From positions 1 through 64,000 of the forward strand of contig NZ_VULR01000006.1 in the NCBI RefSeq assembly GCF_009696605.1: a stretch of 64,000 bases of DNA. Reading direction: 5' to 3'. Shown in pieces: positions 6,995-15,538 of the stretch. Every line of letters starts with the position of its first letter. The stretch's first letter is position 1. Origin of the DNA: Anaerosalibacter bizertensis. GTDB lineage: Bacteria; Bacillota; Clostridia; Tissierellales; Sporanaerobacteraceae. Below the pieces are notes generated by a model. It was given only the letters and a program-made list of their open reading frames with translations. It was not told where the DNA came from and did not search any database. Both the position numbers and the translations under genes were made by a program.

Positions 6995-7447
6995 GTGATA
7001 GTTATTGCACTAAAAAAACTATGCAGATGTGGAAAGGTAATTGATTATAATAAAAGATATTGTGATGATTGTAGAGATAAATATAAAAAAGAGAAGATTG
7101 AAAGAAATAGATACTATGATAAACATATAAGGGATAAGAAAGCTACTTCTTTTTATAATAGTACAGAATGGATTAAGACAAGAGAATATATATTAAACAA
7201 GTATAAAGGATTAGATCTTTATGCTTTTTTTATTTTAAAAGAAATTATCTATGCTGATACAGTTCATCACATAGTAGAACTAAAAGAGGATTGGAATAGA
7301 AGATTAGATTTAGATAACTTAATTCCTTTAAATGATATTAGTCACAAGAAGATACATGGGATGTATTTAAAAGATAAAGAAGGTACACAAAGATTATTGT
7401 TTGAATTAATAGAAAGGTGGGAGAAGAAGTATGGACGATATAGATAG
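6995..7447 (+). CDS. HNH endonuclease near terminase
   Basis: An HNH endonuclease of about 150 residues, of the type that sits beside cos-phage terminases and helps cut concatemers. Zinc cysteines CRCGK and CDDCRDKY are followed by the nuclease core: YADTVHHIVELKEDW (His pair), DLDNLIPL (Asn) and SHKKIHGMYL (His). The GTG at 6995 overlaps the ribosome site AGGTGA itself. An ATT at 7004, five bases after that site, gives the family-typical opening ALKKLCRCG and may be the real start. Cos and terminase follow directly. Confidence 0.8.
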   Translation: MIVIALKKLCRCGKVIDYNKRYCDDCRDKYKKEKIERNRYYDKHIRDKKATSFYNSTEWIKTREYILNKYKGLDLYAFFILKEIIYADTVHHIVELKEDWNRRLDLDNLIPLNDISHKKIHGMYLKDKEGTQRLLFELIERWEKKYGRYR

Positions 7448-7545
7448 GTAGGGGGGTGGGTGAAAAGTTTTAAAAAAAGTTAAAAGACCCACGCCGCACT
7501 CTCATTTTTATGAAATTCCCTAAATGAAAATTTTAAGGAGGTGAG
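7448..7545 (+). other. Candidate cos region
   Basis: The gap between the HNH and small terminase genes has a G-tract (GGGGGGTGGGTG at about 7451) and a C/G-rich patch (GACCCACGCCGCACTCTC at about 7486) in an otherwise AT-rich genome. Partially complementary GTGGGT and ACCCAC flank an A/T spacer. Position and composition match cos sites of HK97-type phages with an HNH-terminase module. The cleavage point cannot be read from sequence alone. Confidence 0.4.
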
Positions 7546-7552
7546 GGAATAA

Positions 7553-8011
7553 ATGGCAAGACCTTGTAAATCAGTAAATGCTATGTCTAAAAATTTAACT
7601 AAGGAAGAAAAAGAAGCTAGGCTTAAATCAGAGAACAAATTAAAAGGTGGAGCTGATAAAATTTCCCCACCAAAATATTTAAATAAAAATCAGAAAAAAA
7701 TATTTAGAAACATAGTGAAAGAATTAAAGGAAAGTGGAATATTAGGAAATCTAGATATATATATATTGTCTACTTGTGCAATATCTTTAGATAGAATGCA
7801 GACAATAGAAGAAAAAATAAATGAGAAACCAGATTTGATTTATAGCAAAGATTTAAGGCTTGCAAATGATAAATATACTAAAGATTTCTTTAGATGCTGC
7901 AATGAATTATCCCTCTCTCCACAATCTAGAGCCAAGTTTGCTAATATCAATTTAGAAGCTGAAAAAGAAAAGGAAGATCCACTCCTAAAAGTTTTACGTG
8001 GTGATAAGTAA
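7553..8011 (+). CDS. terS: Terminase small subunit, P27 family
   Basis: A 152-residue P27-type small terminase subunit that recognises the packaging site. The family pattern is seen in PPKYLNKNQKKIFRNIV (residues 38-54), LGNLDIYILSTCAISLDR and the acidic C-terminus DPLLKVLRGDK. The start is ATG 7553 behind AAGGAGGTGAGGG. Its stop overlaps the large-subunit start by one base, so the two are translationally coupled. Confidence 0.85.
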   Translation: MARPCKSVNAMSKNLTKEEKEARLKSENKLKGGADKISPPKYLNKNQKKIFRNIVKELKESGILGNLDIYILSTCAISLDRMQTIEEKINEKPDLIYSKDLRLANDKYTKDFFRCCNELSLSPQSRAKFANINLEAEKEKEDPLLKVLRGDK

Positions 8012-9699
8012 TGATTTTATTAGCAAGAGCAATACAGTATGCTAAGGATGTTGTAGAGGGAAAAGAAATAACTACATGGGAAGTAAAAATACAGTGTAAG
8101 TGGTTTCTCAACGATTATAATAATAGACAATATCAGGATGGTTTTGAGTTTTATTTTGATGAAGATAAACTTCAGATAATTAATGATTTATTAAAACTTA
8201 TGAATTTTGCTACTGGATTTGTAGCAGGGAAACAGGTATTGGAGTATTTAGCACCGTTCCAATGCTTTTTTATTGCAAATATTTTCGGTTGGAGATTTAA
8301 AAATAATAAGGACAAGTTCAGATATAACGATAATACGCTTTTTATAGCAAGAAAAAATGCTAAAACAGCAACTATAGCATTAGTTTTTATATTATTAATG
8401 CTAACAGAACAACAATACAGTGAATTTTATAGTATATGTTTAACTAAAGAATTGGCAGCAGAAATTAAGAAAATAATGACACAAATAATAAATGCTAGTC
8501 CTTATATTAAGAATAGATTTATTATTTCTGCAACAAAAACAGGACAAATTAAATGTAAATTAACAAATAGCTTCTTTGAACCTAGAGTTGCTGAAGCAGG
8601 GAAAAACAACTCTATTAGACCAAGTGCCTTTGTATCAGATGAACATGGAAACTTCCAAAATGCAGATAATTTTAATGCTATGAAATCTGGTCAAAAGAAT
8701 GTTATAAATCCTTTGGTTTTTAGAACTACTACAGCCTATGCAATAAATAATTCTATTATGGAAGAAGATCTAGACTATATTAGAAAAGTCTATAATGGTG
8801 TAGTAGAAAACGAAAGAATGTTTGCATTACTTTATTATTCTGATAAAGAACATCTTTGGGATGACTATGGCATGTATCAGGCTAATCCTTTAAGGGTCGA
8901 AGAGAATTATAAGACAATGAGGGAAGATAGATCTGTAGCAAAGGAAAAGCCTAGTGCAAGAGAAGAATATTTAACTAAAACAATGAATGTATTTGTTCAG
9001 GAGAATTTTGAAGAAAAGTATCTAGATATAAATGAGTGGAAAAAAGGTAGTGTTGATAATATTGATTTCAAAGACAAAGAAGTTGTTGTAGGTATAGATT
9101 TAAGCATTTCTACAGACCTTACAGCAGTATCAATTATGTATAAAGAAAATGGTAAGTATTATTTACATTCTAAAGGATTTTTACCAGGAGCAACATTGGA
9201 TCAAAGGCGTGAAAAAATAGATTATAGGCAATATGAAGAAGAAGGATATTGTGAAATACATGAAGGTTTTACAGTTAATTATACAAAAATAGAAGAATAT
9301 ATAAGGAATATTGAAGATAAATACAATTGTAAAATTAAGTGTATTGTATCTGACCCTTACAATGCTATGCAAATGATGGAGTCTCTTGCAAATGATTATG
9401 AGGTAATACTTATTAAACAAACTTATACAAACTTGTCTCCACCAACAAAAGCTTTCAGGGATGATGTTTATAAAGGAAATATAGCATATCAAGAAAATAA
9501 ATTATTAGATTGGTGTGTAAGTTGTGCCACTTTACAAAAAGGTAGAAGTGAAGATGTAATGTTAAAAAAAGAAAATAAAAATAAACAAAGAATAGATTTA
9601 TTAGTCGCCAGTACATTTTGCTATAGTCAATTATTTTTAGAAAATGAAATAGATATAAATGAAGTTACAGAGGAATATTTAGAGATGATGGGATGGTAA
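8011..9699 (+). CDS. terL: Terminase large subunit
   Basis: A 562-residue packaging motor of the HK97/P27-partner class. The ATPase domain has a Walker A-like ARKNAKTA near residue 113 and a Walker B region SAFVSDEHGN near 206. The C-terminal RNase H-fold nuclease is marked by GIDLSISTDLTAVS near 360 and IVSDPYN near 446 (metal-binding aspartates). The length is typical. It translocates DNA into proheads and cuts at cos together with the HNH protein. Confidence 0.95.
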   Translation: MILLARAIQYAKDVVEGKEITTWEVKIQCKWFLNDYNNRQYQDGFEFYFDEDKLQIINDLLKLMNFATGFVAGKQVLEYLAPFQCFFIANIFGWRFKNNKDKFRYNDNTLFIARKNAKTATIALVFILLMLTEQQYSEFYSICLTKELAAEIKKIMTQIINASPYIKNRFIISATKTGQIKCKLTNSFFEPRVAEAGKNNSIRPSAFVSDEHGNFQNADNFNAMKSGQKNVINPLVFRTTTAYAINNSIMEEDLDYIRKVYNGVVENERMFALLYYSDKEHLWDDYGMYQANPLRVEENYKTMREDRSVAKEKPSAREEYLTKTMNVFVQENFEEKYLDINEWKKGSVDNIDFKDKEVVVGIDLSISTDLTAVSIMYKENGKYYLHSKGFLPGATLDQRREKIDYRQYEEEGYCEIHEGFTVNYTKIEEYIRNIEDKYNCKIKCIVSDPYNAMQMMESLANDYEVILIKQTYTNLSPPTKAFRDDVYKGNIAYQENKLLDWCVSCATLQKGRSEDVMLKKENKNKQRIDLLVASTFCYSQLFLENEIDINEVTEEYLEMMGW

Positions 9700-9711
9700 G
9701 GAGGTGAGCAA

Positions 9712-10956
9712 ATGGGAATAGTAAATATTATACAAAATGGAATGAAAAGATTATTTAATATTAAGAATGAAACTGAAATATATGATATAAATTCTGAAGA
9801 AGTTTATAAAATGCTTACAGGTGGAAATACTGGCGAAAATTTAAGTGAAATTACTTATTTTACTTGTATAAAAATGTTATCAGAAAGTTTAGGTAAACTT
9901 ACTTTAAAATTTTATAAAGAAACAGAAAAAGGAGTCATAAAAGGAAATGATAATCAGGTCTATAGACTATTAAAAGTTAGACCTAATCCTTATATGACTC
10001 CTTCAATATTTTGGTCAACAATTGAATTTAATAGGAATCACTATGGAAATGCATATGTATGGGCCAGATGGTTTAAAGGAAGGTTGATAGATCTATGGAT
10101 ATTAGATTCCAGAAACGTAAAAATAGTAGTCGATAATGAAGGTATTTTAGGAAATATAAATGCAATTTACTATTCATATAATGATTCACAGACAGGTAAA
10201 GAGTATGTTTTTTCAGAGAAAGAAATTTTACATTTCAAAACTGGAGTGAGTAAAGATGGTATAACAGGATTGGCCATACAAGATATTTTAAAAACATCTA
10301 TGGAAGGCAATAAAGCTAGTCAAAATTTTATGAATGAACTATATAAAAGTGGTTTGACAGCTAAGGCTGCATTAGAATACACAGGAGATTTAGATGAAAA
10401 AGCTAAAAGAAGGCTTGTGAAAGGATTTGAAGATTTTGCAAATGGAGCTAATAATGCAGGTAAAATTGTACCGGTGCCATTGGGCATGAAGTTAATTCCA
10501 TTAGATATAAAATTAACTGATAGTCAATTCTTTGAATTAAAGAAATATAGTTCCTTACAAATAGCCGCAGCTTTTGGAATAAAACCTAATCATTTAAATA
10601 ATTATGAAAAGTCTAGCTATGCTAATAGTGAAATGCAGAACTTAAGTTTTTATACAGATACCTTACTATTTATACTGAAACAGTATGAAGAAGAGATAAG
10701 TTATAAATTATTAACAGAAGAAGAACAGCTAGAAGGTTTCTATTTTAAATTTAATGTAAATTCTATTTTAAGAGCAGATATGAAAACTCAAATGGAAAGT
10801 TTAGCCATAGGTGTTAATAATGGAATTTATGCTCCAAACGAAGCAAGAAGTTATTTAGATTTACCCAAAGATGAATCTGGAGATAATTTAATGGCAAATG
10901 GTAATTATATTCCATTAAGTATGCTAGGTAAACAATATGAGAAAGGTGGTGATTAA
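9712..10956 (+). CDS. Portal protein, HK97 family
   Basis: A 414-residue portal protein forming the dodecameric DNA channel of the head. Family features include YFTCIKMLSESLGKL near residue 45, LLKVRPNPYMTPSIFW near 85, YGNAYVW near 113 and FGIKPNHL near 290. The start is ATG 9712 behind AAGGAGGTGAGCAA. Position between terminase and protease is standard for HK97-like phages. Confidence 0.95.
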   Translation: MGIVNIIQNGMKRLFNIKNETEIYDINSEEVYKMLTGGNTGENLSEITYFTCIKMLSESLGKLTLKFYKETEKGVIKGNDNQVYRLLKVRPNPYMTPSIFWSTIEFNRNHYGNAYVWARWFKGRLIDLWILDSRNVKIVVDNEGILGNINAIYYSYNDSQTGKEYVFSEKEILHFKTGVSKDGITGLAIQDILKTSMEGNKASQNFMNELYKSGLTAKAALEYTGDLDEKAKRRLVKGFEDFANGANNAGKIVPVPLGMKLIPLDIKLTDSQFFELKKYSSLQIAAAFGIKPNHLNNYEKSSYANSEMQNLSFYTDTLLFILKQYEEEISYKLLTEEEQLEGFYFKFNVNSILRADMKTQMESLAIGVNNGIYAPNEARSYLDLPKDESGDNLMANGNYIPLSMLGKQYEKGGD

Positions 10957-10958
10957 CA

Positions 10959-11657
10959 ATGAAAATAGAAGTAAAAGGTCCTATAATTTCTAGCAGCGAT
11001 CAATGGATATATGATTGGTTTGGAATGGAAGCTACAAGCCCTAAAAAAGTGAGTAGCTTAATCAAACAAGCCAAAGGAGAAGAATTAGAAGTAGAGATTA
11101 ATTCTGGTGGAGGTAGTGTGTTTGCTGGAAGTGAAATCTATACAACTTTAAAGTCTTATAAAGGCAATGTTGTAGTAAATATTGTAGGTTTAGCAGCTAG
11201 TGCCGCTAGTGTTATAGCAATGGCCGGCAACAAAGTAATGATGTCACCAACTGGACAAATAATGATTCATAATGCAAGTAGCTATGCTAGTGGTGATTAT
11301 AGAGAAATGGAAAAAGGTGCAGAAATGCTTAAAAATGTTAATGCAAGCATTTCTAATGCCTATAGGATTAAAACTGGCATGAGTCAAGAAGAACTACTTG
11401 CATTAATGGATAAAGAAACATGGATGACTGCACAACAAGCATTAGATAATAAATTTGTTGATGGAATAATGTTTGAAGAAGAAACACAATTAATAGCTAG
11501 TGCAGATCATACAAGAATGTTACCACCAGAAGTAATAAATAAACTAAGAAATGAATTTAAAAAAGAGCCAGAAAAAAATCCAAGAGTGAATGATAAAAGA
11601 ATGCAAGAAATTGAAAATAAGTTAAAAGAGATAGCTCTAATCTTAGCTTTAAGATAG
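10959..11657 (+). CDS. ClpP-like head maturation protease
   Basis: A 232-residue serine protease of the ClpP (S14) family that trims the capsid scaffold domain. Catalytic serine lies in GLAASAASVIA near residue 80, and the catalytic histidine in QIMIHNASS near residue 105. The EINSGGGSVFAG loop near residue 45 is the usual oxyanion-region motif. Start at 10959, two bases after the portal stop, with GAAAGGTGGTGATT upstream. The target is the N-terminal delta domain of the next gene. Confidence 0.92.
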   Translation: MKIEVKGPIISSSDQWIYDWFGMEATSPKKVSSLIKQAKGEELEVEINSGGGSVFAGSEIYTTLKSYKGNVVVNIVGLAASAASVIAMAGNKVMMSPTGQIMIHNASSYASGDYREMEKGAEMLKNVNASISNAYRIKTGMSQEELLALMDKETWMTAQQALDNKFVDGIMFEEETQLIASADHTRMLPPEVINKLRNEFKKEPEKNPRVNDKRMQEIENKLKEIALILALR

Positions 11658-11696
11658 GTCTATTTTTTATATTAAAAATTAAGGAGTGATTAATCA

Positions 11697-12803
11697 ATGA
11701 AGAAAAGTCAAGAAATGTATCAAAAACTAGAAGGTTTAAAAAATGAGATTGCAACATTACAAGCAGAGGGTAAAATAGATGAAGCTTATACAAAACTAGA
11801 AGAAGTGGAAAACTTAAAGAAATCAATACAAGTACAAGAAGTACTTGAAGAAGAAGAAATAGAAAACCTTGAAGGTACAGTATTAGAACCATCTGTAATA
11901 GAAAAAGCTGATGAAACAGTAGCTTTTAACAAAGCAGTATTAGGAAAAACATTAACAGAACCAGAAGCAGCTTTAGTTGAAAGAATAGGCGAAGATGGAG
12001 GGTATTTAGTACCACAAGAACAAAGAACTCAAATAGAAGAGTTGAAGAGACAATTAATTCCATTAAAAGACTACTGCAATGTAATTCCTGTAGGGACTTT
12101 ATCAGGATCCATGCCTTTAGAGGTTGAATCAGATGATGAATTAACTAACTTTGAAGAAATGACAGAAATAAACCAATCAACTATTAAATTTGGACAAGTT
12201 AAATGGGAATTAACTGACTATGGAGATATAATTCCAATTTCCAATACTTTATTACAAGATGAAAAAGCTAATTTAACAAATTTCGTAGGTAGAAGATTTG
12301 CTAAGAAAGCAGTTAGAACAGAAAACAAGAAAATATTAGAATTGCTAGCTACTGCTACAAAGAAAGCTGGGGAAGACTATACTGTAATTCAAAAAGCATT
12401 AAATAAAGACTTAGATCCTGCAATAGCTGCAAATGCTATAATCATAACTAATCAAGATGGATATGATTATTTAGATTCTTTAATAGATGGAAATGGAAGA
12501 CCTTTATTGAAAGATTCCTTAACTGAAGAAGGTGCTAAGACTTTTAAAGGTAAGGAAGTAGTAGTAATGTCTAATCAACATTTTAAATCTCCAACTAATG
12601 CAATACCGTTCTATGTAGGAGATATGACAGAGTATATGGCCTTCTTTGATAGAAAAGCATATGAAATGGCAGTATCTAAAGAAGCTGGATTTACTAAAAA
12701 TGCAACAATGATGAGAGTAATAGAAAGATTTGATGTTAAGAAAGTTGATGAAAAAGCAGTTGTTTATGTAGAAATAACTCCAGAAGCACCAGTAGAGGGA
12801 TAG
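11697..12803 (+). CDS. Major capsid protein, HK97 type
   Basis: A 368-residue major capsid protein. Residues 1-80 are a coiled-coil scaffold (delta) domain rich in E and K; the mature HK97 fold starts near GEDGGYLVPQEQRTQIEEL (about residue 98). Later landmarks are AVRTENKKIL and NAIIITNQDGYDYLDSL. Start ATG 11697 behind AAGGAGTGATT. The stop codon sits in the loop of a perfect 10-bp hairpin. Confidence 0.93.
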   Translation: MKKSQEMYQKLEGLKNEIATLQAEGKIDEAYTKLEEVENLKKSIQVQEVLEEEEIENLEGTVLEPSVIEKADETVAFNKAVLGKTLTEPEAALVERIGEDGGYLVPQEQRTQIEELKRQLIPLKDYCNVIPVGTLSGSMPLEVESDDELTNFEEMTEINQSTIKFGQVKWELTDYGDIIPISNTLLQDEKANLTNFVGRRFAKKAVRTENKKILELLATATKKAGEDYTVIQKALNKDLDPAIAANAIIITNQDGYDYLDSLIDGNGRPLLKDSLTEEGAKTFKGKEVVVMSNQHFKSPTNAIPFYVGDMTEYMAFFDRKAYEMAVSKEAGFTKNATMMRVIERFDVKKVDEKAVVYVEITPEAPVEG

Positions 12804-12814
12804 TTCCCTCTACT
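12791..12814 (+). other. Hairpin over the capsid gene stop codon
   Basis: AGTAGAGGGA and TCCCTCTACT form a perfect 10-bp stem with a TAGT loop that contains the capsid stop codon. There is no U-run after it on this strand (A-run instead), so it is probably an mRNA 3'-end stabiliser or processing site rather than a terminator. Confidence 0.6.
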
Positions 12815-12831
12815 AAAAAAGGAGTGGTTAA

Positions 12832-13113
12832 ATGATACTAACTTTAGAAGAAACCAAAAGTTTTTTAAAAGTAGATTATGATGATGAAGATGAATATATA
12901 GAAGAATTAATAAATGCTAGTGAACAATATCTTAAAAATGCTACTGGTAAGGAATATGATTCTACTAGCTTTTTAGCAAAACTATATTGCAAAATCCTAA
13001 TATCAGATTGGTATGACAATAGAGAGTATATGGAAGAAAATAAAATATCTAAACGAGTTAGGTTTACAATGCAATCTATTTTGCAGCAGTTAAAGTATTG
13101 TGATGGTGATTAA
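12832..13113 (+). CDS. Head-tail connector, gp6-like
   Basis: A 93-residue head-completion protein of the HK97 gp6-like connector family. The opening LTLEETKSFLKVDYDDEDE and helix YIEELINASEQYLKNATG are diagnostic. It forms a ring under the portal. Start ATG 12832 behind AAGGAGTGG. Confidence 0.85.
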   Translation: MILTLEETKSFLKVDYDDEDEYIEELINASEQYLKNATGKEYDSTSFLAKLYCKILISDWYDNREYMEENKISKRVRFTMQSILQQLKYCDGD

Positions 13114-13114
13114 A

Positions 13115-13444
13115 ATGAATCCAGGTAAATTAAATAAAAGAATAACAATACAAAAATATGGAACTATTACTACAGAAAATAATTTTGATGAAGAGGCTTG
13201 GATTGATTTTAAAGCAGTTTGGGCCAGTGTAAATAATCTTTGGGGTAAAGAGTTTTATGCGGCCAAGGCAGTAAATGCTGAAAATACAGTAGAGTTTATT
13301 ATAAGATATTCTAAAGATTTAGAAGTGCTAAACTCTAAGGAATATAGAATCAAGTGGCAAGGTAGAAAATTTGATATTACATTTATAGATAATATTAAGT
13401 ATGAGAATAAGTGGCTGAAGATAAAAGCTATAGAAAGACTATAA
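13115..13444 (+). CDS. Head closure protein
   Basis: A 109-residue head-closure (SPP1 gp16-like) protein. The opening NPGKLNKRITIQ and the later EFIIRYSKDL and KIKAIERL segments are typical. An ATG at 13115 after GGTGATTAA is the better start; a GTG at 13100 would overlap the previous gene by 14 bases. It closes the channel after packaging and connects to the tail. Confidence 0.85.
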   Translation: MNPGKLNKRITIQKYGTITTENNFDEEAWIDFKAVWASVNNLWGKEFYAAKAVNAENTVEFIIRYSKDLEVLNSKEYRIKWQGRKFDITFIDNIKYENKWLKIKAIERL

Positions 13445-13495
13445 TACTTCCAATATTTAATTAAAGTTGGTACTATATAGTTGGAGGTGTAATAT

Positions 13496-14062
13496 ATGAA
13501 AAAAATATCATTAATATTATTAATTACTTTATTATCAATAAGTTTAGTGGGATGTCAAACAAAAACAGGAACAGAAACAAAAACAAATACTACAGAAGTT
13601 GATGCAGAAGAAAATAAAAAAAGTAAACCTAAAAAAGCGGAAAGTGAAAAAATATATGGAGTTGGAGAGGAAGCTTTTGTGCTAGATGAAAATGGAGAAA
13701 AAGCATATTCTTTAAAAATTAATGGTATAAAAATAGCTAATGACTTTGAATATAAGGATGATTTTCCAGAGTCTAACCAAAAGCAAATAGTAGAAGTAGA
13801 CTATACTTATGAGAATATATCCAAAGATGATGAGGTGGGTTTATACATCCATGGGGCAGACCTTCAGGTAGTTGATACCACAGGAGCAGTATCTGAAGGA
13901 TCTTCAATGTTTCCTAAACAACAGCCACAAGAAATAAACCCAGGGACTAATTGTACAGTCCAGGCATACCATGGCCTTGCTAATGAGAGTGATAAAGTAA
14001 AAGTGATTTTCAAAAGTGAAATGTATGACACTACTCTTACTTTTGAAGTACCAGTGGAATAA
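13496..14062 (+). CDS. Prophage lipoprotein with DUF4352-like domain
   Basis: A 188-residue lipoprotein inserted between head closure and tail completion genes. Signal residues 1-20 end in lipobox SLVGC. A K/E/T-rich linker (20-50) is followed by a beta-sandwich resembling the DUF4352 fold: YSLKINGIKI, VEVDYTYENISKDDE, DLQVVD, INPGTNCTVQAYHGL. It is flanked by a possible promoter and a terminator, so it is a cargo gene rather than a structural one. Similar extracellular Ig-like lipoproteins occur in host cells; in a prophage, blocking DNA injection is a reasonable guess. A second host lipoprotein at 43970 shares this domain. Confidence 0.7.
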   Translation: MKKISLILLITLLSISLVGCQTKTGTETKTNTTEVDAEENKKSKPKKAESEKIYGVGEEAFVLDENGEKAYSLKINGIKIANDFEYKDDFPESNQKQIVEVDYTYENISKDDEVGLYIHGADLQVVDTTGAVSEGSSMFPKQQPQEINPGTNCTVQAYHGLANESDKVKVIFKSEMYDTTLTFEVPVE

Positions 14063-14084
14063 AAGACCTTTAAAGGTCTTTTTT
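14062..14084 (+). terminator. Terminator after inserted lipoprotein gene
   Basis: AAAGACCTT and AAGGTCTTT form a tight stem around a two-base loop, followed by TTTATTG. Confidence 0.75.
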
Positions 14085-14099
14085 ATTGAGGTGATTTAA

Positions 14100-14459
14100 A
14101 TGTCTAATAGTATAGAAATAGAAGGTATGGATGAGTTTACAGAATTACTTGAGGAAATGACTATAACTGAAGAAGATGGAAAAAAAGCAATGAGAAAAGC
14201 TATTAAACCTATAAAAGAAGGATTACAAAAAGATACTCCTAAGGATAGCGGGAAATTAGCTAAAGTAAAAACTTCAGTAAAGTCTAATCATTTATCAACT
14301 ATAGGTACAGTTAGATTAGGTGCCTGGTGGGATAAATTTCAGGAATTTGGCACTTCATTTCAAAAAAAGAATGTGGGGTTTTTTGAAAGAAGTGTAAGTA
14401 ACACTGAAGATGAAGCTGTAGGGATATTAGGTAAAGAATTGCTTGATAAAGCTAAGTAG
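14100..14459 (+). CDS. HK97 gp10-like tail completion protein
   Basis: A 119-residue protein of the HK97-gp10 family, which works at the head-tail joint. Characteristic residues are GMDEFTELL at the N-terminus, TPKDSGKL near residue 44 and KFQEFGTSFQ near residue 80. Start ATG 14100 behind GAGGTGATTTAA. Confidence 0.85.
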   Translation: MSNSIEIEGMDEFTELLEEMTITEEDGKKAMRKAIKPIKEGLQKDTPKDSGKLAKVKTSVKSNHLSTIGTVRLGAWWDKFQEFGTSFQKKNVGFFERSVSNTEDEAVGILGKELLDKAK

Positions 14460-14469
14460 GTGAGTATAT

Positions 14470-14829
14470 GTGAATATAAAACAATATATTTTAAAAATAT
14501 TATCTGACAAATCAATACTGGAGTTGTTACCTGATGAAAGAGTTTATCATATACACGCTAATAACCCTAATCCTCCTTATGTAGAATATCAAGTTATAAA
14601 TGAATATGGAGTAGAGTATGAAGAGAATAAAGAAAAATATACAAGATATATAATACAAATAGATATATTCTCTAAAAAAGACTATACAGAAATTGAAAAT
14701 GTAATTAAAAAACATATGTTTAATGCAGGATTTGAAAGAGATATGGCAGCAGATTTATATGAAGAAAAAACAGGTTTATATCATAAAGGAATGAGATTTT
14801 CTATAGATTTACCGACTAGTGAAAACTAG
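14470..14829 (+). CDS. Tail completion protein (DUF3168/gp17-like)
   Basis: A 119-residue protein in the place of the tail terminator of siphophages. Family-like segments are IKQYILKILSDKSI, PYVEYQVINEYG and IQIDIFSKKDYTEIE. Start GTG 14470 behind TAGGTGAGTATAT. It probably caps the tail tube before head joining. A terminator hairpin overlaps its last codons. Confidence 0.75.
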   Translation: MNIKQYILKILSDKSILELLPDERVYHIHANNPNPPYVEYQVINEYGVEYEENKEKYTRYIIQIDIFSKKDYTEIENVIKKHMFNAGFERDMAADLYEEKTGLYHKGMRFSIDLPTSEN

Positions 14830-14838
14830 TCTTTTTTA
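14814..14838 (+). terminator. Strong intrinsic terminator overlapping a stop codon
   Basis: GACTAGT, a GAAA tetraloop, ACTAGTC and TTTTTT form a perfect small terminator. It overlaps the last codons of the tail completion gene, so transcription to the major tail gene must read through or restart. Confidence 0.75.
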
Positions 14839-14865
14839 ATGCAAAAAAATGAAAGGGTGATAAAT

Positions 14866-15489
14866 ATGGATCAACAAAAAATAGTACCAGTAGTAGGCTT
14901 AGAAAAACTGTATGCAGCTAAAATATTAAAAGATGATGAATCTGGAGTTGAATTTGATACTCCTAGATACTTACCAGGTATTAAGGAAATAGCACTTAAG
15001 CCTAATATTTCACAAGAAAGTTTTTATGCTGAAAACATTGAATGGTTAAGTGAAGCAACTTTAGCAAACACAGAAGTAGAAGTTGATATTACTGATTTAT
15101 CTGATGAAGATGAGGTTTTTCTATTAGGACATAAGTTAGCAACAGAAGGTGGGGTAATAAAATCAGCAGATGATACTGCTCCTGATGTGGCATTATTATT
15201 TAAAGCTAATAAAGGAAAAGGTGAAAGCAGATATCAAATATTATATAAGGGTAGTTTTAGTCCTTCTGATGATAGTTATAAAGGAAAAGAAGGAAAACCA
15301 GAGTTTCAATCTAGAAAGTTAAAGGCAAGTTTTGCTCCACTTAGATATAACAAAATGTGGCAATATAAAGTAGATAGTGATTCTCCAAATGCTCCAACCG
15401 ATTTAGATAGTACATTCTTTAAACAAGTCACAGTACCAACTGAAAAAACAGAAGCAACAGTTCCAGAAGAACCACCAATAGAAGGATAG
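14866..15489 (+). CDS. Major tail protein, phi13 family
   Basis: A 207-residue tail tube subunit. The phi13-type pattern is seen in VPVVGLEKLYAAKIL at the start, LPGIKEIALKP and EVDITDLSDEDEVFLLG. ATG 14866 with AAAGGGTGATAA upstream is preferred over an in-frame ATG at 14839 that lies beside the terminator T-run. The C-terminal acidic/proline tail may project from the tube. Confidence 0.88.
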   Translation: MDQQKIVPVVGLEKLYAAKILKDDESGVEFDTPRYLPGIKEIALKPNISQESFYAENIEWLSEATLANTEVEVDITDLSDEDEVFLLGHKLATEGGVIKSADDTAPDVALLFKANKGKGESRYQILYKGSFSPSDDSYKGKEGKPEFQSRKLKASFAPLRYNKMWQYKVDSDSPNAPTDLDSTFFKQVTVPTEKTEATVPEEPPIEG

Positions 15490-15506
15490 ATTAATTTCTA
15501 TCCTTC
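15481..15506 (+). other. Hairpin over the major tail gene stop
   Basis: GAAGGATAGA pairs perfectly with TCTATCCTTC around TTAATT; the stop codon lies in the left arm. It has the same arrangement as at the capsid gene. Confidence 0.55.
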
Positions 15507-15538
15507 ATTATTATTACAAAATAGGAGGGTAAATAAAT

